Origin: Paracoccus liaowanqingii
GTDB lineage: Bacteria; Pseudomonadota; Alphaproteobacteria; Rhodobacterales; Rhodobacteraceae
Direction of reading: 5' to 3'
Length of the DNA stretch: 64,000 nucleotides
Assembly: GCF_004683865.2 (NCBI RefSeq)
Contig: NZ_CP040764.1
Coordinates: 186,001-250,000 of the forward strand
A model generated the notes under the pieces. It was not told where the DNA came from and searched no databases. It saw only the letters and a program-made list of their open reading frames with translations. The translations under genes and the position numbers were made by a program. Position 1 is the stretch's first letter. Every line of letters starts with the position of its first letter. Positions 44,994-53,742 of the stretch are shown here, one piece after another.

Positions 44994-45854
44994 ATGACTT
45001 TCGCAACCCCCGCCGTTCTGGGCGGTCTGGTGGCCGTGACGATGACGGCCTCGGGCGCCTTCGCCCAGGATGCCCGCACCGCCGCCGACCTGCCCATCGC
45101 CGTGCAGATGTACACCTTGCGCGACCACGGCACGCTGGACGAGCAGTTCGCCGCCGTGCAGGCCGCGGGCGTCACCGCCGTCGAGACGGTCGGCATGCAG
45201 GACAGCACCGCCGAGGATCTGTCCGCGCTGATGGCCGAATACGGCGTCGAGGCGATCTCGACCCATGCCCAGCTGGACGATCTGCGCGCCGATGCGCAGG
45301 CGGTCATCGACTTCAACAAGGCAATCGGCAACGATGTGATCACCGTCCCCTATCTGGCCGAGGAGGCGCGTCCGACCGATGCCGCAGGCTGGACCGCGCT
45401 TGGCGAGGAGCTGGCGGGCTTCAGCGCGACCCTGCAGGCCGAGGACATGACCCTGGCCTATCACAACCACGATTTCGAGATGGTCGAGTTCGACGGCCGC
45501 ACCGCGCTGGAGATCATGATGGAGGCCGGCGGCGAGGACGTGATGGCCGAGCTGGATCTGGCCTGGGTCGCGCGCGGCGGGCTGGACCCGGTCGAGTATC
45601 TCGGCCGCTTCGACGGTCGCGTCTTTGCGATCCATGCCAAGGACAACGCCCCCGAGGGAGAGGCCCCCGACGAGCGCGGCTTCAAGGCGCTTGGCGAGGG
45701 CACGCTGGATTGGGACGCGATCCTGCCCGCCGCCGAAGAGGCCGGGGCGCAGTGGTACATCATCGAGCATGACCAGCCCATCGACGCGGCCGAGGTCGTG
45801 ATGACCGGCGCCACTTTCCTCACCGAAAACCTGCCGGACAGCGCAACGCGCTGA
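44994..45854 (+). CDS. Exported sugar phosphate isomerase/epimerase-like TIM barrel
   Basis: A 286-residue protein of the xylose-isomerase-like TIM-barrel superfamily. It carries a signal peptide (VLGGLVAVTMTASGAFAQ), so it works in the periplasm. Metal-site residues are apparent: Glu in VTAVETVGM, His in AYHNHDFEMVEF, Asp in ELDLAWVARGG, His in FAIHAKDN and Glu in YIIEHDQP. Exported members occur with DUF1080 proteins and GMC dehydrogenases in oxidative glycoside breakdown. A LacI-type operator lies upstream and a strong terminator downstream, so it is a separate transcription unit of the same regulon. Confidence 0.87.
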   Translation: MTFATPAVLGGLVAVTMTASGAFAQDARTAADLPIAVQMYTLRDHGTLDEQFAAVQAAGVTAVETVGMQDSTAEDLSALMAEYGVEAISTHAQLDDLRADAQAVIDFNKAIGNDVITVPYLAEEARPTDAAGWTALGEELAGFSATLQAEDMTLAYHNHDFEMVEFDGRTALEIMMEAGGEDVMAELDLAWVARGGLDPVEYLGRFDGRVFAIHAKDNAPEGEAPDERGFKALGEGTLDWDAILPAAEEAGAQWYIIEHDQPIDAAEVVMTGATFLTENLPDSATR

Positions 45855-45881
45855 TTCTCCTCCCTGCCGGACAGGTGACTG

Positions 45882-45911
45882 GGGCCGCGACGATTGTCGC
45901 GGCCCTTTTTT
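45882..45911 (+). terminator. Rho-independent terminator
   Basis: A perfect 10-bp stem (GGGCCGCGAC, GATT loop, GTCGCGGCCC) followed by six Ts, 28 bases after the stop of the exported isomerase-like gene. The opposite-strand gene ends at 45936. Confidence 0.93.
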
Positions 45912-45935
45912 CATGCGCGGGTGACGGGCCGAGCC

Positions 45936-46712
45936 TTACATCGGGCGGACCCAGATGTTGCGGAAGCTGACATCGGCATCGTGATCCTGCAGCCGGATGG
46001 GCGCGCAGTCATGCGCCTCGTAGCTGGGATAGCCGATCCATTCCGTCGCGCCCTGCAGCTGCGCATGGTTCTGCACCACGACGCCATTGTGCAGGACCGT
46101 CAGATGCGCGGGGCGGCGCAGCGCGCCATCCTCGGCAAAGATCGGCGCTTGGAAGATGATGTCATAGCTCTGCCATTCGCCCGGCGCGCGCGAGGCGTTC
46201 ACCAGCGGCAGGTGCTGCTTGTAGATCGAGCCCGCCTGCCCGTTCGCGTAGGTCGGGTTCTCATGGCTGTCCAGGACCTGAACTTCGTAGCGTTCCTGCA
46301 GGAAGACGCCGCTGTTGCCGCGATCCTGGCTGTCATGGCCCTCGTCATTGGGGGGCGAGCGCCATTCGACATGCAGCTGCACGTCGCAGAAGCTCTCGGT
46401 CGTGCGGATGTCGCCGCTGCCGCGCCCGACATGCAGGGCGCCGTCCTCGATGGTCCACGCCGCCGCGCCGCCATCGACGGATTCCCAGCCCTCCAGACTG
46501 CTGCCATCGAAGAGGACGGTCGCGTCCGAGGGGGGCTGGCCCTCGGGGGTCTGGACCAGGCGCGGCTCGGGGCCTTGGACCTCGGTCACGCGGGACTGGG
46601 CCTGGCGTTCCTCCTGCGTGGGCTCGGGGGCGGCGTCCTGCGCGAAGGCGGGGGCGGCCAGCACCAAGCCGGCGGCCAGCAGGGGGGTCAGTCTTTTGGA
46701 AGTCAGGGTCAT
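45936..46712 (-). CDS. Exported DUF1080 (3-keto-disaccharide hydrolase family) protein
   Basis: A 258-residue concanavalin-like beta-sandwich protein. After a signal peptide (LTPLLAAGLVLAAPAFAQ) and an acidic spacer come the DUF1080 landmarks: VLFDGSSLEGWESVDGG, HVEWRSPPNDEGHDSQDRGN with SGVFLQERYEVQVLD, and QDHDADVSFRNIWVRP. Family members hydrolyse or eliminate 3-keto-glycosides made by 3-dehydrogenases. It is the last gene of the minus-strand cluster, 74 bases after the small dehydrogenase subunit. Catalytic assignment rests on the family; the substrate here is inferred. Confidence 0.9.
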   Translation of the reverse strand: MTLTSKRLTPLLAAGLVLAAPAFAQDAAPEPTQEERQAQSRVTEVQGPEPRLVQTPEGQPPSDATVLFDGSSLEGWESVDGGAAAWTIEDGALHVGRGSGDIRTTESFCDVQLHVEWRSPPNDEGHDSQDRGNSGVFLQERYEVQVLDSHENPTYANGQAGSIYKQHLPLVNASRAPGEWQSYDIIFQAPIFAEDGALRRPAHLTVLHNGVVVQNHAQLQGATEWIGYPSYEAHDCAPIRLQDHDADVSFRNIWVRPM

Positions 46713-46742
46713 GACGGATCAGCCTTGTGCAAAATATGAGAA

Positions 46743-46778
46743 GGCCCCCGGCCCGGTCTGGACCGGGGGCCGGGGGCC
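46743..46778 (-). terminator. GC-rich hairpin between the small dehydrogenase subunit and DUF1080 genes
   Basis: GGCCCCCGGCCCGGTC and GACCGGGGGCCGGGGGCC form a near-perfect stem with a two-base loop. There is no T run, so it may only weaken transcription or stabilise the upstream mRNA. Confidence 0.4.
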
Positions 46779-46786
46779 GGGGGATC

Positions 46787-47425
46787 TCAGGTGGCCCAGG
46801 CCGGGCCGCCGTCATAGTCCAGATCGCCGTTGTATTCGCCCGGCACCGGCTCGTAGCGCAGCACCTGCGTGGCGCCGACCTCGGAGGTGAAGAAGCCGAA
46901 CAGCACCAGCTGCTGGATCGGCGTGAACCAGTGCAGCTGCGGGGCGTCGGGATCGGCGGGCAGCTCGTCCGCGGCCGTGTCGGCCGAGGGCTGCACGTCC
47001 AGCGACTGTTCGCGCCGCTCTTCATGTTCCGCCACGAGGCCCGCCTGCGCGGCGGCGGCCTCATGCGCGGCCTGCAGCATCTGCTGGCGTTCATCCCCGG
47101 TCAGGTCGGCGAAGGGCTTGCCGAAGCGATCCCGCGCATCGGCCTGCAGCGCCTCCATCCCCTCGCGGAAGACGGCCTGCTCCTCGGCGTCGAAGCAGTC
47201 GCTGACATATTGCGTCATGAAGGCACCGACGCCCGCCTCCTTGGCGCCGGGCGTGTCGGTGGCGGGGATCAGGGTCTCGGCCACCTCGTCCAGGAAGGCG
47301 GCATCCTCGGGGGTGAAGATGTTCGTCCCCGTCTCGGTCGGCAGATAGGCCATGGCGCGATGCCCGCCCATCATGGCCGTGCCGGTGACGGCGGCGATCA
47401 TCGTCAGAAGCTGGCGGCGGTTCAT
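46787..47425 (-). CDS. Gluconate 2-dehydrogenase subunit 3-type small subunit
   Basis: A 212-residue protein with a Tat-like N-terminus (MNRRQLLTMIAAVTGTAMMG) and the subunit 3 fold: FTPEDAAFLDEVAETLIPAT, DTPGAKEAGVGAFMTQYVSD, DLTGDERQQMLQAAHEAA and WFTPIQQLVLFGFFTSEVGA. It pairs with GMC flavoprotein dehydrogenases and carries the Tat signal for export of the folded complex. The ATG at 47425 overlaps the GMC stop codon; a GTG one codon earlier is also possible. Electrons would pass from the large subunit to a periplasmic acceptor not encoded here. Confidence 0.9.
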   Translation of the reverse strand: MNRRQLLTMIAAVTGTAMMGGHRAMAYLPTETGTNIFTPEDAAFLDEVAETLIPATDTPGAKEAGVGAFMTQYVSDCFDAEEQAVFREGMEALQADARDRFGKPFADLTGDERQQMLQAAHEAAAAQAGLVAEHEERREQSLDVQPSADTAADELPADPDAPQLHWFTPIQQLVLFGFFTSEVGATQVLRYEPVPGEYNGDLDYDGGPAWAT

Positions 47426-49113
47426 CACAGGTCTCCGTTCTTGAGGGCGGCGACGGCATGTTCCGCCGCCCGCGCGGTCAGCGCCATGTAGGTCAGCGAG
47501 GGGTTCACGCAGGCCCCCGAGGTCATGCAGGCCCCGTCCGTCACATAGACGTTGGGCGCGTCCCAGACCTGGTTGTTGCCGTTCAGGACCGAGGTCGCGG
47601 GGTCGCGGCCCATCCGCGCCGTGCCCATCTCGTGGATGCCCATGCCGGGGGCATAGTCGCTTTCGGTGGCTTTCACATCGACGACGCCCGCGGCCTCGAA
47701 GATGTCGACTGCGTCCTGCTTCATGTCCTCGCGCATGCGCATCTCGTTCTCGCGCAGGTCCACGCTAATCGACAGGACCGGCAGGCCCCATTTGTCGGTC
47801 GTGCCACGGTCCAGCGCGATGAAATTGTCATGATAGGGCAGCATCTCGCCAAAACCCGTCATGCCGATGGTCCATTCGCCGGGCTTGGACAAAGCCTCTT
47901 TCATGTCGCTGCCGATGTTCAATTCGGCGATGTCGCGGCGCCATCCCTGGCGGCTGGCCGATCCCTGATAGCCGAAGCCGCGCGTATAGGGCCGCTCCTC
48001 GCCCTCCGTGTTGCGGAAGCGCGGGATGTAGAAGCCCGCCGGGCGGCGCCCGAAATAGTACTTGTCGTCATAGCCCTCGACGCGGCCCTCGGCGCCGACG
48101 CGGAAATGGTGGTCCATGACGTTGTGACCCAGTTCGCCCGAAGACGAGCCCAGACCGCCTTCCCACACGTCGGTGGCCGAGTTCATCAGCACCCAGGTGG
48201 AATTGAAGCTCGACGCGTTCAGGAACACCACGTTGGCGGTGTATTCATAGGTCATGTTCGTCTCGGCATCGATGATCTCGACGCCGGTCGCGCGCTTGGT
48301 GTCCTTGTCGTACAGGACCTCCTTGACGATCGAGAAGGGGCGCAGCGTCAGGTTGCCGGTGGCGATGGCCGCGGGCAGGGTCGCCGACTGCGTGCTGAAA
48401 TAGGCGCCATAGGGGCAGCCCAGCCAGCACTTGTTGCGGTACTGGCAGGCCACGCGGTTCTGTTCGGGCAGCGCCTCGGTGATGTTGGCGACGCGGCTGT
48501 TGATCAGATAGCGCTTGCCGCCGAAGGCGTTGCGCAGGCGCGCGGCCACGTCCTTTTCCACGATGTTCAGCGGAATGGGCGGCAGGAACTGCCCGTCGGG
48601 CAGGATGTCCAAGCCCTCGTTCGTGCCCGAGATGCCCGCGAAGCGTTCCACATGGTCGTACCACGGCGCGATGTCGGCATAGCGGATCGGCCAGTCTGTC
48701 GCGATCCCCTCGCGCTCGTTGGCGCCGAAGTCGGTGTCGGACAGGCGATAGGTCTGGCGTCCCCACATCAGGGACCGTCCGCCGACATGATAGCCCCGGA
48801 ACCAGTCGAAGCGCTTGGCCTCGGTATAGGGGTTCTCCTGCTCGTTGGCCCACATGCCGAAGGTCTGTTCGTTCAGCGGATAGTCGCGCGACAGGACCGG
48901 ATAGTTGTCCTTCATCTCGACGGTCGCGGTGCCGCGATGGGGATAGTTCCAGGCCTCGTTCTCGGCATGGACGTAGTCGGTCAGATGTTCGATGTTGCGG
49001 CCGCGTTCCAGCATCAGGACCTTCAGGCCCCGCTCGGTCAGCTCCTTGGCGGCCCAACCGCCGCTGATCCCGGATCCGACGACGATCGCGTCGTAATGCA
49101 TGTTCTCTGCCAT
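47425..49113 (-). CDS. GMC-family sugar dehydrogenase, large subunit
   Basis: A 562-residue FAD-dependent GMC oxidoreductase. The Rossmann motif is VVGSGISGGWAAKEL; the flavin-attachment region is YHVGGRSLMWGRQTYRL; catalytic His and Asn are in MGIHEMGTARMG and GACVNPSLTYMALT. A cysteine cluster ACQYRNKCWLGCPYG could hold the iron-sulfur cluster reported in glucoside 3-dehydrogenases. No signal peptide of its own; export would depend on the small subunit. The subunit pairing and the neighbours suggest oxidation of a glycoside at C3. Substrate is inferred. Confidence 0.92.
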   Translation of the reverse strand: MAENMHYDAIVVGSGISGGWAAKELTERGLKVLMLERGRNIEHLTDYVHAENEAWNYPHRGTATVEMKDNYPVLSRDYPLNEQTFGMWANEQENPYTEAKRFDWFRGYHVGGRSLMWGRQTYRLSDTDFGANEREGIATDWPIRYADIAPWYDHVERFAGISGTNEGLDILPDGQFLPPIPLNIVEKDVAARLRNAFGGKRYLINSRVANITEALPEQNRVACQYRNKCWLGCPYGAYFSTQSATLPAAIATGNLTLRPFSIVKEVLYDKDTKRATGVEIIDAETNMTYEYTANVVFLNASSFNSTWVLMNSATDVWEGGLGSSSGELGHNVMDHHFRVGAEGRVEGYDDKYYFGRRPAGFYIPRFRNTEGEERPYTRGFGYQGSASRQGWRRDIAELNIGSDMKEALSKPGEWTIGMTGFGEMLPYHDNFIALDRGTTDKWGLPVLSISVDLRENEMRMREDMKQDAVDIFEAAGVVDVKATESDYAPGMGIHEMGTARMGRDPATSVLNGNNQVWDAPNVYVTDGACMTSGACVNPSLTYMALTARAAEHAVAALKNGDL

Positions 49114-49153
49114 CTGGCGTTCCTTTTCTCAGGTGTCTTGCTGGGGGCGTGTT

Positions 49154-50092
49154 TCAGACGTCGCAGGTCAGGACCGCGTCGCGCAGCGATTGCGCGGCGG
49201 CGTCCGGGCTGGGATCGCGTGGCACGAATTCCTGCGCCAGCCAGCCCTGATGGCCGGTGTCGCGGATCGCACGGCAGATCGCCGGATAGTTCAGTTCCTG
49301 GCTGTCGTCCGGTTCGTTCCGGCCGGGATTCCCGGCGGTGTGGTAATGGCCGAACCATTGGTTGTGCTCGGTGATCGTGCGGATCACGTCGCCCTCCATG
49401 ATCTGCATGTGATAGATGTCGTAGAGCAGCCGGAAGTTCGCGCTGTCCAGACGCTCGCACAGCGCCACCCCCCATGCGCTGCGGTCGCAAAGGTAATCGG
49501 GGTGATTCACGCGGCTGTTCAGCAGTTCCATCTGCAGGACCACGCCCGCCTCCGCCGCAAGGGGCAGGATCCGGGACAGGCCCTCGGCGCAGTTGGCCAG
49601 CCCCTCCTCGTCGGACATGCCGCGCCGGTTGCCGCTGAAGCAGATCAGGTTCGTGTAGCCCGCCTCGGCCACCAGCGCGATGTGGCGGGTATAGTTCTCG
49701 ATCAGCGTCGCGTGGTTGGCGGGGTCCGCCCAGCCATCCTCCAGGCTGATCTCGGCCCCGTTGCACATCGAGCTGTCCATCCCGTGTTCGCGCAAGGTTG
49801 GCCAGTCGTCGGGACCGCAGAGGTCGATGGCCCGCAGCCCGACCGACCGGCCCAGCACGCAGAGATCGGCCAGATCCATGTCGCCGAAGGTCCAGCGCGC
49901 GACGGAATGGTTGATGTTGCCGCGCAGCCCGGTGGCGGCGGGGGCCTGCCCGTCCTGTGCCGCGTCCTGCGCCCCGTCCTGCGCCATGGCGGCGCCCGCC
50001 AGCCCGGTGCCGGCCACGGCCAGCCCACCCGCGCCATAGAACAGCGCACGGCGCGACAGGCCCGTGAAACGACGTTCCGACAAATCGGTCAT
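49154..50092 (-). CDS. Tat-exported hydroxypyruvate isomerase-like TIM barrel
   Basis: A 312-residue protein with a classic Tat signal (FTGLSRRALFYGAGGLAVAG). The mature part belongs to the hydroxypyruvate isomerase/sugar isomerase TIM-barrel group: LRGNINHSVARWTFGDMDLA, NLICFSGNRRGM, VLQMELLNSRVNHPDYLCD, RLLYDIYHMQIMEGDVI, HYHTAGNPGRNEP and WLAQEFVPRDP, giving Glu, Asp, His and Glu ligands. AGGA ahead of the ATG at 50092 decides the start over the one at 50134. It is the first gene before the GMC dehydrogenase and probably acts on the same keto-sugar in the periplasm. Confidence 0.88.
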   Translation of the reverse strand: MTDLSERRFTGLSRRALFYGAGGLAVAGTGLAGAAMAQDGAQDAAQDGQAPAATGLRGNINHSVARWTFGDMDLADLCVLGRSVGLRAIDLCGPDDWPTLREHGMDSSMCNGAEISLEDGWADPANHATLIENYTRHIALVAEAGYTNLICFSGNRRGMSDEEGLANCAEGLSRILPLAAEAGVVLQMELLNSRVNHPDYLCDRSAWGVALCERLDSANFRLLYDIYHMQIMEGDVIRTITEHNQWFGHYHTAGNPGRNEPDDSQELNYPAICRAIRDTGHQGWLAQEFVPRDPSPDAAAQSLRDAVLTCDV

Positions 50093-50220
50093 GGTATCCT
50101 CCCTTGTCTCAAGATCCCGCGCGACAGGTGACATCGATTGCGGCGCGGGACGGGCCGACCCTCCTCCGGGCCGGGTGGTATCGCGCGCGGGGGGCGTCCT
50201 TCCCCGCGCCTCTTATCCCC

Positions 50221-51174
50221 TTAGTACGGGCTGTCTTCGAAGTAGAAGTTTTCGGCGTTATCGGGTGTGATGAGTTCGGATGCGATGATGAAGTCTCCGC
50301 TCATGGGGGCGCCTGCGGTGAGGCCGAGGACGGTCATCTCGATGGCGGTGGAGATCATCGAGGGGGGATAGGTGACGTTCACCGGCACGGTGGGATCGCT
50401 GTTTCGGATGCGGTCGACCATCTCCTTCATGCCGGCGCCGCCGACGACGAACATCTCGCCGGTGCGGCCGGCCTGGTCGATGGCGGCGAGCGCGCCCACG
50501 GCCATGTCGTCGTCGGCCGCCCAGACCGCGTCGATCTCGGGGAAGCGCGACAGCCAGTCCTGCATCAGGTTGAAGGCGGTGTCGCGGTTCCAGTTGCCGT
50601 GATCCATGGCGGCGACCTCGACGCCCGATCCCTCCAGCGCGGCCTCGAAGCCCGCCACGCGCTCGTTGTCGACGGTCGAGGCGATGCCGCGCATCACCAC
50701 GACCTGCGCGCCCTCGTCCAGGGTCTGGGCGAAGTACTGGCCGGCGGTGCGCCCGAAGCTGTCGTTGTCGCCCGCGACATAGAGGTCCTCGATCCCCTCC
50801 TGCGCCAGGCCGCGATCGACGACCGTGACCCAGACCCCGCTGTCGGCGATGCGCGCGATCGGGCCGGTCAGCGGCTCGGATTCGAAGGGCAGCACGACCA
50901 GCGCGTCGATGCCGCGGGTGGCGACCATGTCCTCGAGGTCCGAGACCTGCTGGCCGGGATCCGAGGTGGTGGTCAGCACGAACTCCATGTCGGGGTTCGC
51001 CTCGGCCAGGCGGGCGACGGTGCGCTCGGCATGGAAGTTCAGCGCGCCGGCCCAGCCATGCGTGGCGGCGGGGATCGAGATGCCGACGGTCTGGGACAGC
51101 GCCGGGACGGCGGTCAGGCCCAGAAGGGCGGTGGTGGCGACCAGGGTGGCCTTTATTGGCAAAGTGGCTTTCAT
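50221..51174 (-). CDS. Periplasmic sugar-binding protein of an ABC importer
   Basis: A 317-residue periplasmic-binding-protein type 1 (RbsB-like) domain. The signal peptide is KATLVATTALLGLTAVPALS; the mature protein has VGISIPAATHGWAGALNFHA, DALVVLPFESEPLTGPIARI, WVTVVDRGLAQEGI, GIASTVDNERVAGFEAAL and AVWAADDDMAVGALAAI. This binding-protein family serves pentoses, hexoses and inositol. It is downstream of the permease gene by 28 bases, and a GC hairpin follows at about 50190-50215. Confidence 0.92.
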   Translation of the reverse strand: MKATLPIKATLVATTALLGLTAVPALSQTVGISIPAATHGWAGALNFHAERTVARLAEANPDMEFVLTTTSDPGQQVSDLEDMVATRGIDALVVLPFESEPLTGPIARIADSGVWVTVVDRGLAQEGIEDLYVAGDNDSFGRTAGQYFAQTLDEGAQVVVMRGIASTVDNERVAGFEAALEGSGVEVAAMDHGNWNRDTAFNLMQDWLSRFPEIDAVWAADDDMAVGALAAIDQAGRTGEMFVVGGAGMKEMVDRIRNSDPTVPVNVTYPPSMISTAIEMTVLGLTAGAPMSGDFIIASELITPDNAENFYFEDSPY

Positions 51175-51202
51175 TGGTGGTTCTCCTCCCACGGGATCAG
51201 GT

Positions 51203-52207
51203 TCAGCGCGCCGCGCCGGTGTTGCGTTGCAGCACGACGGCCAGGATGATGACGACGCCCTGGATGGCGCCGTTCAGATAGGGGCTGACGAAGTCGGTCA
51301 GGTTCAGCAGGTTGCCGATCAGCGACAGGATCAGCACGCCCACGACGGTGCCCCAGACCCGGCCGAAGCCGCCCTTCAAGAGCGTGCCGCCGATGATGAC
51401 GGCGGCGATCGCCTCCAGCTCCCACAAGAGGCCGGTGGTGGCCGAGGCGGATCCAAGGCGCGGCACGTACATCACGACCGCGATGCCCACCAGCACGCCC
51501 AGCAGCACATAGGTCGCCAGCCGCACCCGCAGCACCGCCACGGACGAATAGCGCGCGACCTTCTCGTTCGAGCCGATCGCGGCGCAGTGCCGGCCGAAGG
51601 CGGTGTGGCGCATGGCGATCTCGCCCAGGATGGCCAGCAGGGCGAAGACGATGATCGGCCAGGCGATGCCCAGGATGCCGCCGTAATAGACGGGGCGGTA
51701 CATCTCGCGCATCTCGTAGCCCAGGGACAGCGTGCCCCCATCGGCCAGCCAGGTCACCAGGGAGCGATAGATGCCCATGGTGCCAAGCGTCAGGATGAAG
51801 GCCTCGATGCCCGCCCGGGTGATCAGGATGCCGTTGATGAAGCCCGCCGCCAGCCCCGCCAGCAGCGCCACCGCGATGCCCAGGGCGATGACCGGCAGGC
51901 CCGGCCCCATGCTGTCGGTCAGGAGGTTCATCACCAGGATCATCAGCCCGGCCACGAAGGCCGCCATCGAGCCCACGGAGAGGTCCAGCCCCCCCGCGGT
52001 GATCACGAAGGTCATGCCGATGGCGATGATGCCGATGAAGGCCGAGCGGGCCAGCACGTTGGTGATGTTGGCATAGCTGAGGAAGTTCGGGTTCAGCGCC
52101 ATGCCGATGCCGATCAGCACCAGCAGCGCCACCAGCGGCGCGATGACGGTCAGGTTGACGCGCCGGCGGCGGGGGGCGGAAGTTTGTGCGTGCGTGGCCG
52201 TGCTCAT
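51203..52207 (-). CDS. Sugar ABC importer permease (RbsC type)
   Basis: A 334-residue BPD_transp_2 permease with about nine hydrophobic segments, including VTVIAPLVALL-type helix 1 (here LTVIAPLVALLVLIGIGMAL), FIGIIAIGMTFVITAGGLDL and LEAIAAVIIGGTLLKGGFGR, the family hallmark region. It pairs with the duplicated ATPase encoded just upstream (four-base overlap) and the binding protein downstream. Confidence 0.94.
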   Translation of the reverse strand: MSTATHAQTSAPRRRRVNLTVIAPLVALLVLIGIGMALNPNFLSYANITNVLARSAFIGIIAIGMTFVITAGGLDLSVGSMAAFVAGLMILVMNLLTDSMGPGLPVIALGIAVALLAGLAAGFINGILITRAGIEAFILTLGTMGIYRSLVTWLADGGTLSLGYEMREMYRPVYYGGILGIAWPIIVFALLAILGEIAMRHTAFGRHCAAIGSNEKVARYSSVAVLRVRLATYVLLGVLVGIAVVMYVPRLGSASATTGLLWELEAIAAVIIGGTLLKGGFGRVWGTVVGVLILSLIGNLLNLTDFVSPYLNGAIQGVVIILAVVLQRNTGAAR

Positions 52208-53742
52208 GCGGCGGTGTCCTTGTATGTGTCGTCCATGCCCATCGCCAACCGCACGATGCCGCCTTCGGTGACCGCCGTGCCCGACAGCTCTCCGGCGATG
52301 CGGCCGGCATGCATGACGATCACGCGGCTGGCCAGGCCGATCAGTTCGGGCATCTCGGACGAGATGACGATGATGCTGCGCCCCTCGGCGGCCAGCCGGG
52401 CGATGAGGGTGTAGATCTGCTGCTTGGTGCCGATGTCGATGCCGCGCGTCGGCTCGTCGATGATCACCACCCGCGGGTCGGGCAGCAGCACCTTGGCCAG
52501 AAGCAGCTTCTGCTGGTTGCCGCCCGACAGATCGCCCACCGCCATGTCGCGGGCCGGGGCGCGGATCCCGAACTCGGCGATGGCGCGGTCCAGCGCCGCC
52601 TCCTCGCGCCTGCGGTCGATCAGCGGGCGGCCGAAGGTCTCCAGCAGCGGCAGGGTCAGGTTCTCGCGCAGGGACTTGTCCAGCAGCAGCCCCGCGCCCT
52701 TGCGGTCCTCGGTCAGATAGGCCAGCCCCGCGCGCATGGCCTGGGCCACCTGCCCCGCGGGCAGGTCCACCCCGTCCAGGCGGACGCTGCCCGTGCGGGG
52801 GCGCAGCCCGGCGATGGCCTCGGCCAGCTCGGTGCGTCCCGATCCGACCAGCCCGCCGATGCCCAGCACCTCGCCCCGGTGCAGGACCAGGCTGGCATCA
52901 TGGACGATGCCCGGCACGGTGATGCCGCGGGCCTCCAGGATCGGCTCGGCGCCGCCCCCGACCTGGGCTGGAACCTTGGGGGGATAGAGATCCGACAGCT
53001 CGCGCCCGACCATCGCGGCGGCCATGTCGTCCTCGGTCACGTCGGCGGTCAGGTCCGAGCGCACCATCGTGCCGTCGCGCAGCACGGTGACGCGGTCGGC
53101 GATGCGCTTCACCTCGCCCAGCTTGTGCGAGGTGTAGAGGATCGCCACGCCCTCGGCCCGCAGCCGCGCGATCTGCGCGAAGAGCACCTCGGTCTCGCGC
53201 TCGGTCAGCACGGCGGTGGGCTCGTCCATGATCAGCACGCGCGCGTCGCGCGACAGGGCCTTGGCGATCTCGACCATCTGCTTGTCGGGGACCGAGAGGC
53301 GATTGACGGGCGTGGCCGGATCGACCCGGCAGTGCAGCTGCGCCAGCAGGTCGGCGGTGCGCGCGCGCATCGCCCTGTGGTCCAGCAGGAAGCCGCGCCT
53401 CAGCTCGCGGCCCAGAAAGACGTTCTGGTCCACCGACAGGTGCTCGGCCAGGTTGAACTCCTGGTGGATCATGATGATCCCCCGGTCCTCGGCCTCGTCC
53501 GAGCCGACGAAGGTCACGGGCGCCCCCTCCAGCAGCACCCGGCCGCCGGTGGGGTCCAGATAGCCGGCCAGGATCTTCATGGTCGTGGACTTGCCCGCAC
53601 CGTTCTCGCCGATCAGGGCATGGACCTCGCCGGGATGCAGGGCGAAGTCGACGCCGTGCAGGATCTCGATCGGGCCGAAGGCCTTGGTGACGGCATCCAG
53701 CGCCAGGACGGGGGCGGGGGTGGTGGGTCCGGGAAGGGTCAT
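52204..53742 (-). CDS. Sugar ABC importer ATPase (RbsA type, duplicated)
   Basis: A 512-residue tandem ATPase. The first half has HALIGENGAGKSTTMKILAG, RLSVPDKQMVEIAKALSRDA and VLIMDEPTAVL; the second half has the degenerate GIGGLVGSGRTELAEAIAGL, LSGGNQQKLLLAKVLLPDPR and VVIIDEPTRGIDIG. The long frame continues upstream to 54036, but the ATG at 53742 overlaps the stop of the oxidoreductase gene and gives the normal length. Confidence 0.94.
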   Translation of the reverse strand: MTLPGPTTPAPVLALDAVTKAFGPIEILHGVDFALHPGEVHALIGENGAGKSTTMKILAGYLDPTGGRVLLEGAPVTFVGSDEAEDRGIIMIHQEFNLAEHLSVDQNVFLGRELRRGFLLDHRAMRARTADLLAQLHCRVDPATPVNRLSVPDKQMVEIAKALSRDARVLIMDEPTAVLTERETEVLFAQIARLRAEGVAILYTSHKLGEVKRIADRVTVLRDGTMVRSDLTADVTEDDMAAAMVGRELSDLYPPKVPAQVGGGAEPILEARGITVPGIVHDASLVLHRGEVLGIGGLVGSGRTELAEAIAGLRPRTGSVRLDGVDLPAGQVAQAMRAGLAYLTEDRKGAGLLLDKSLRENLTLPLLETFGRPLIDRRREEAALDRAIAEFGIRAPARDMAVGDLSGGNQQKLLLAKVLLPDPRVVIIDEPTRGIDIGTKQQIYTLIARLAAEGRSIIVISSEMPELIGLASRVIVMHAGRIAGELSGTAVTEGGIVRLAMGMDDTYKDTAA

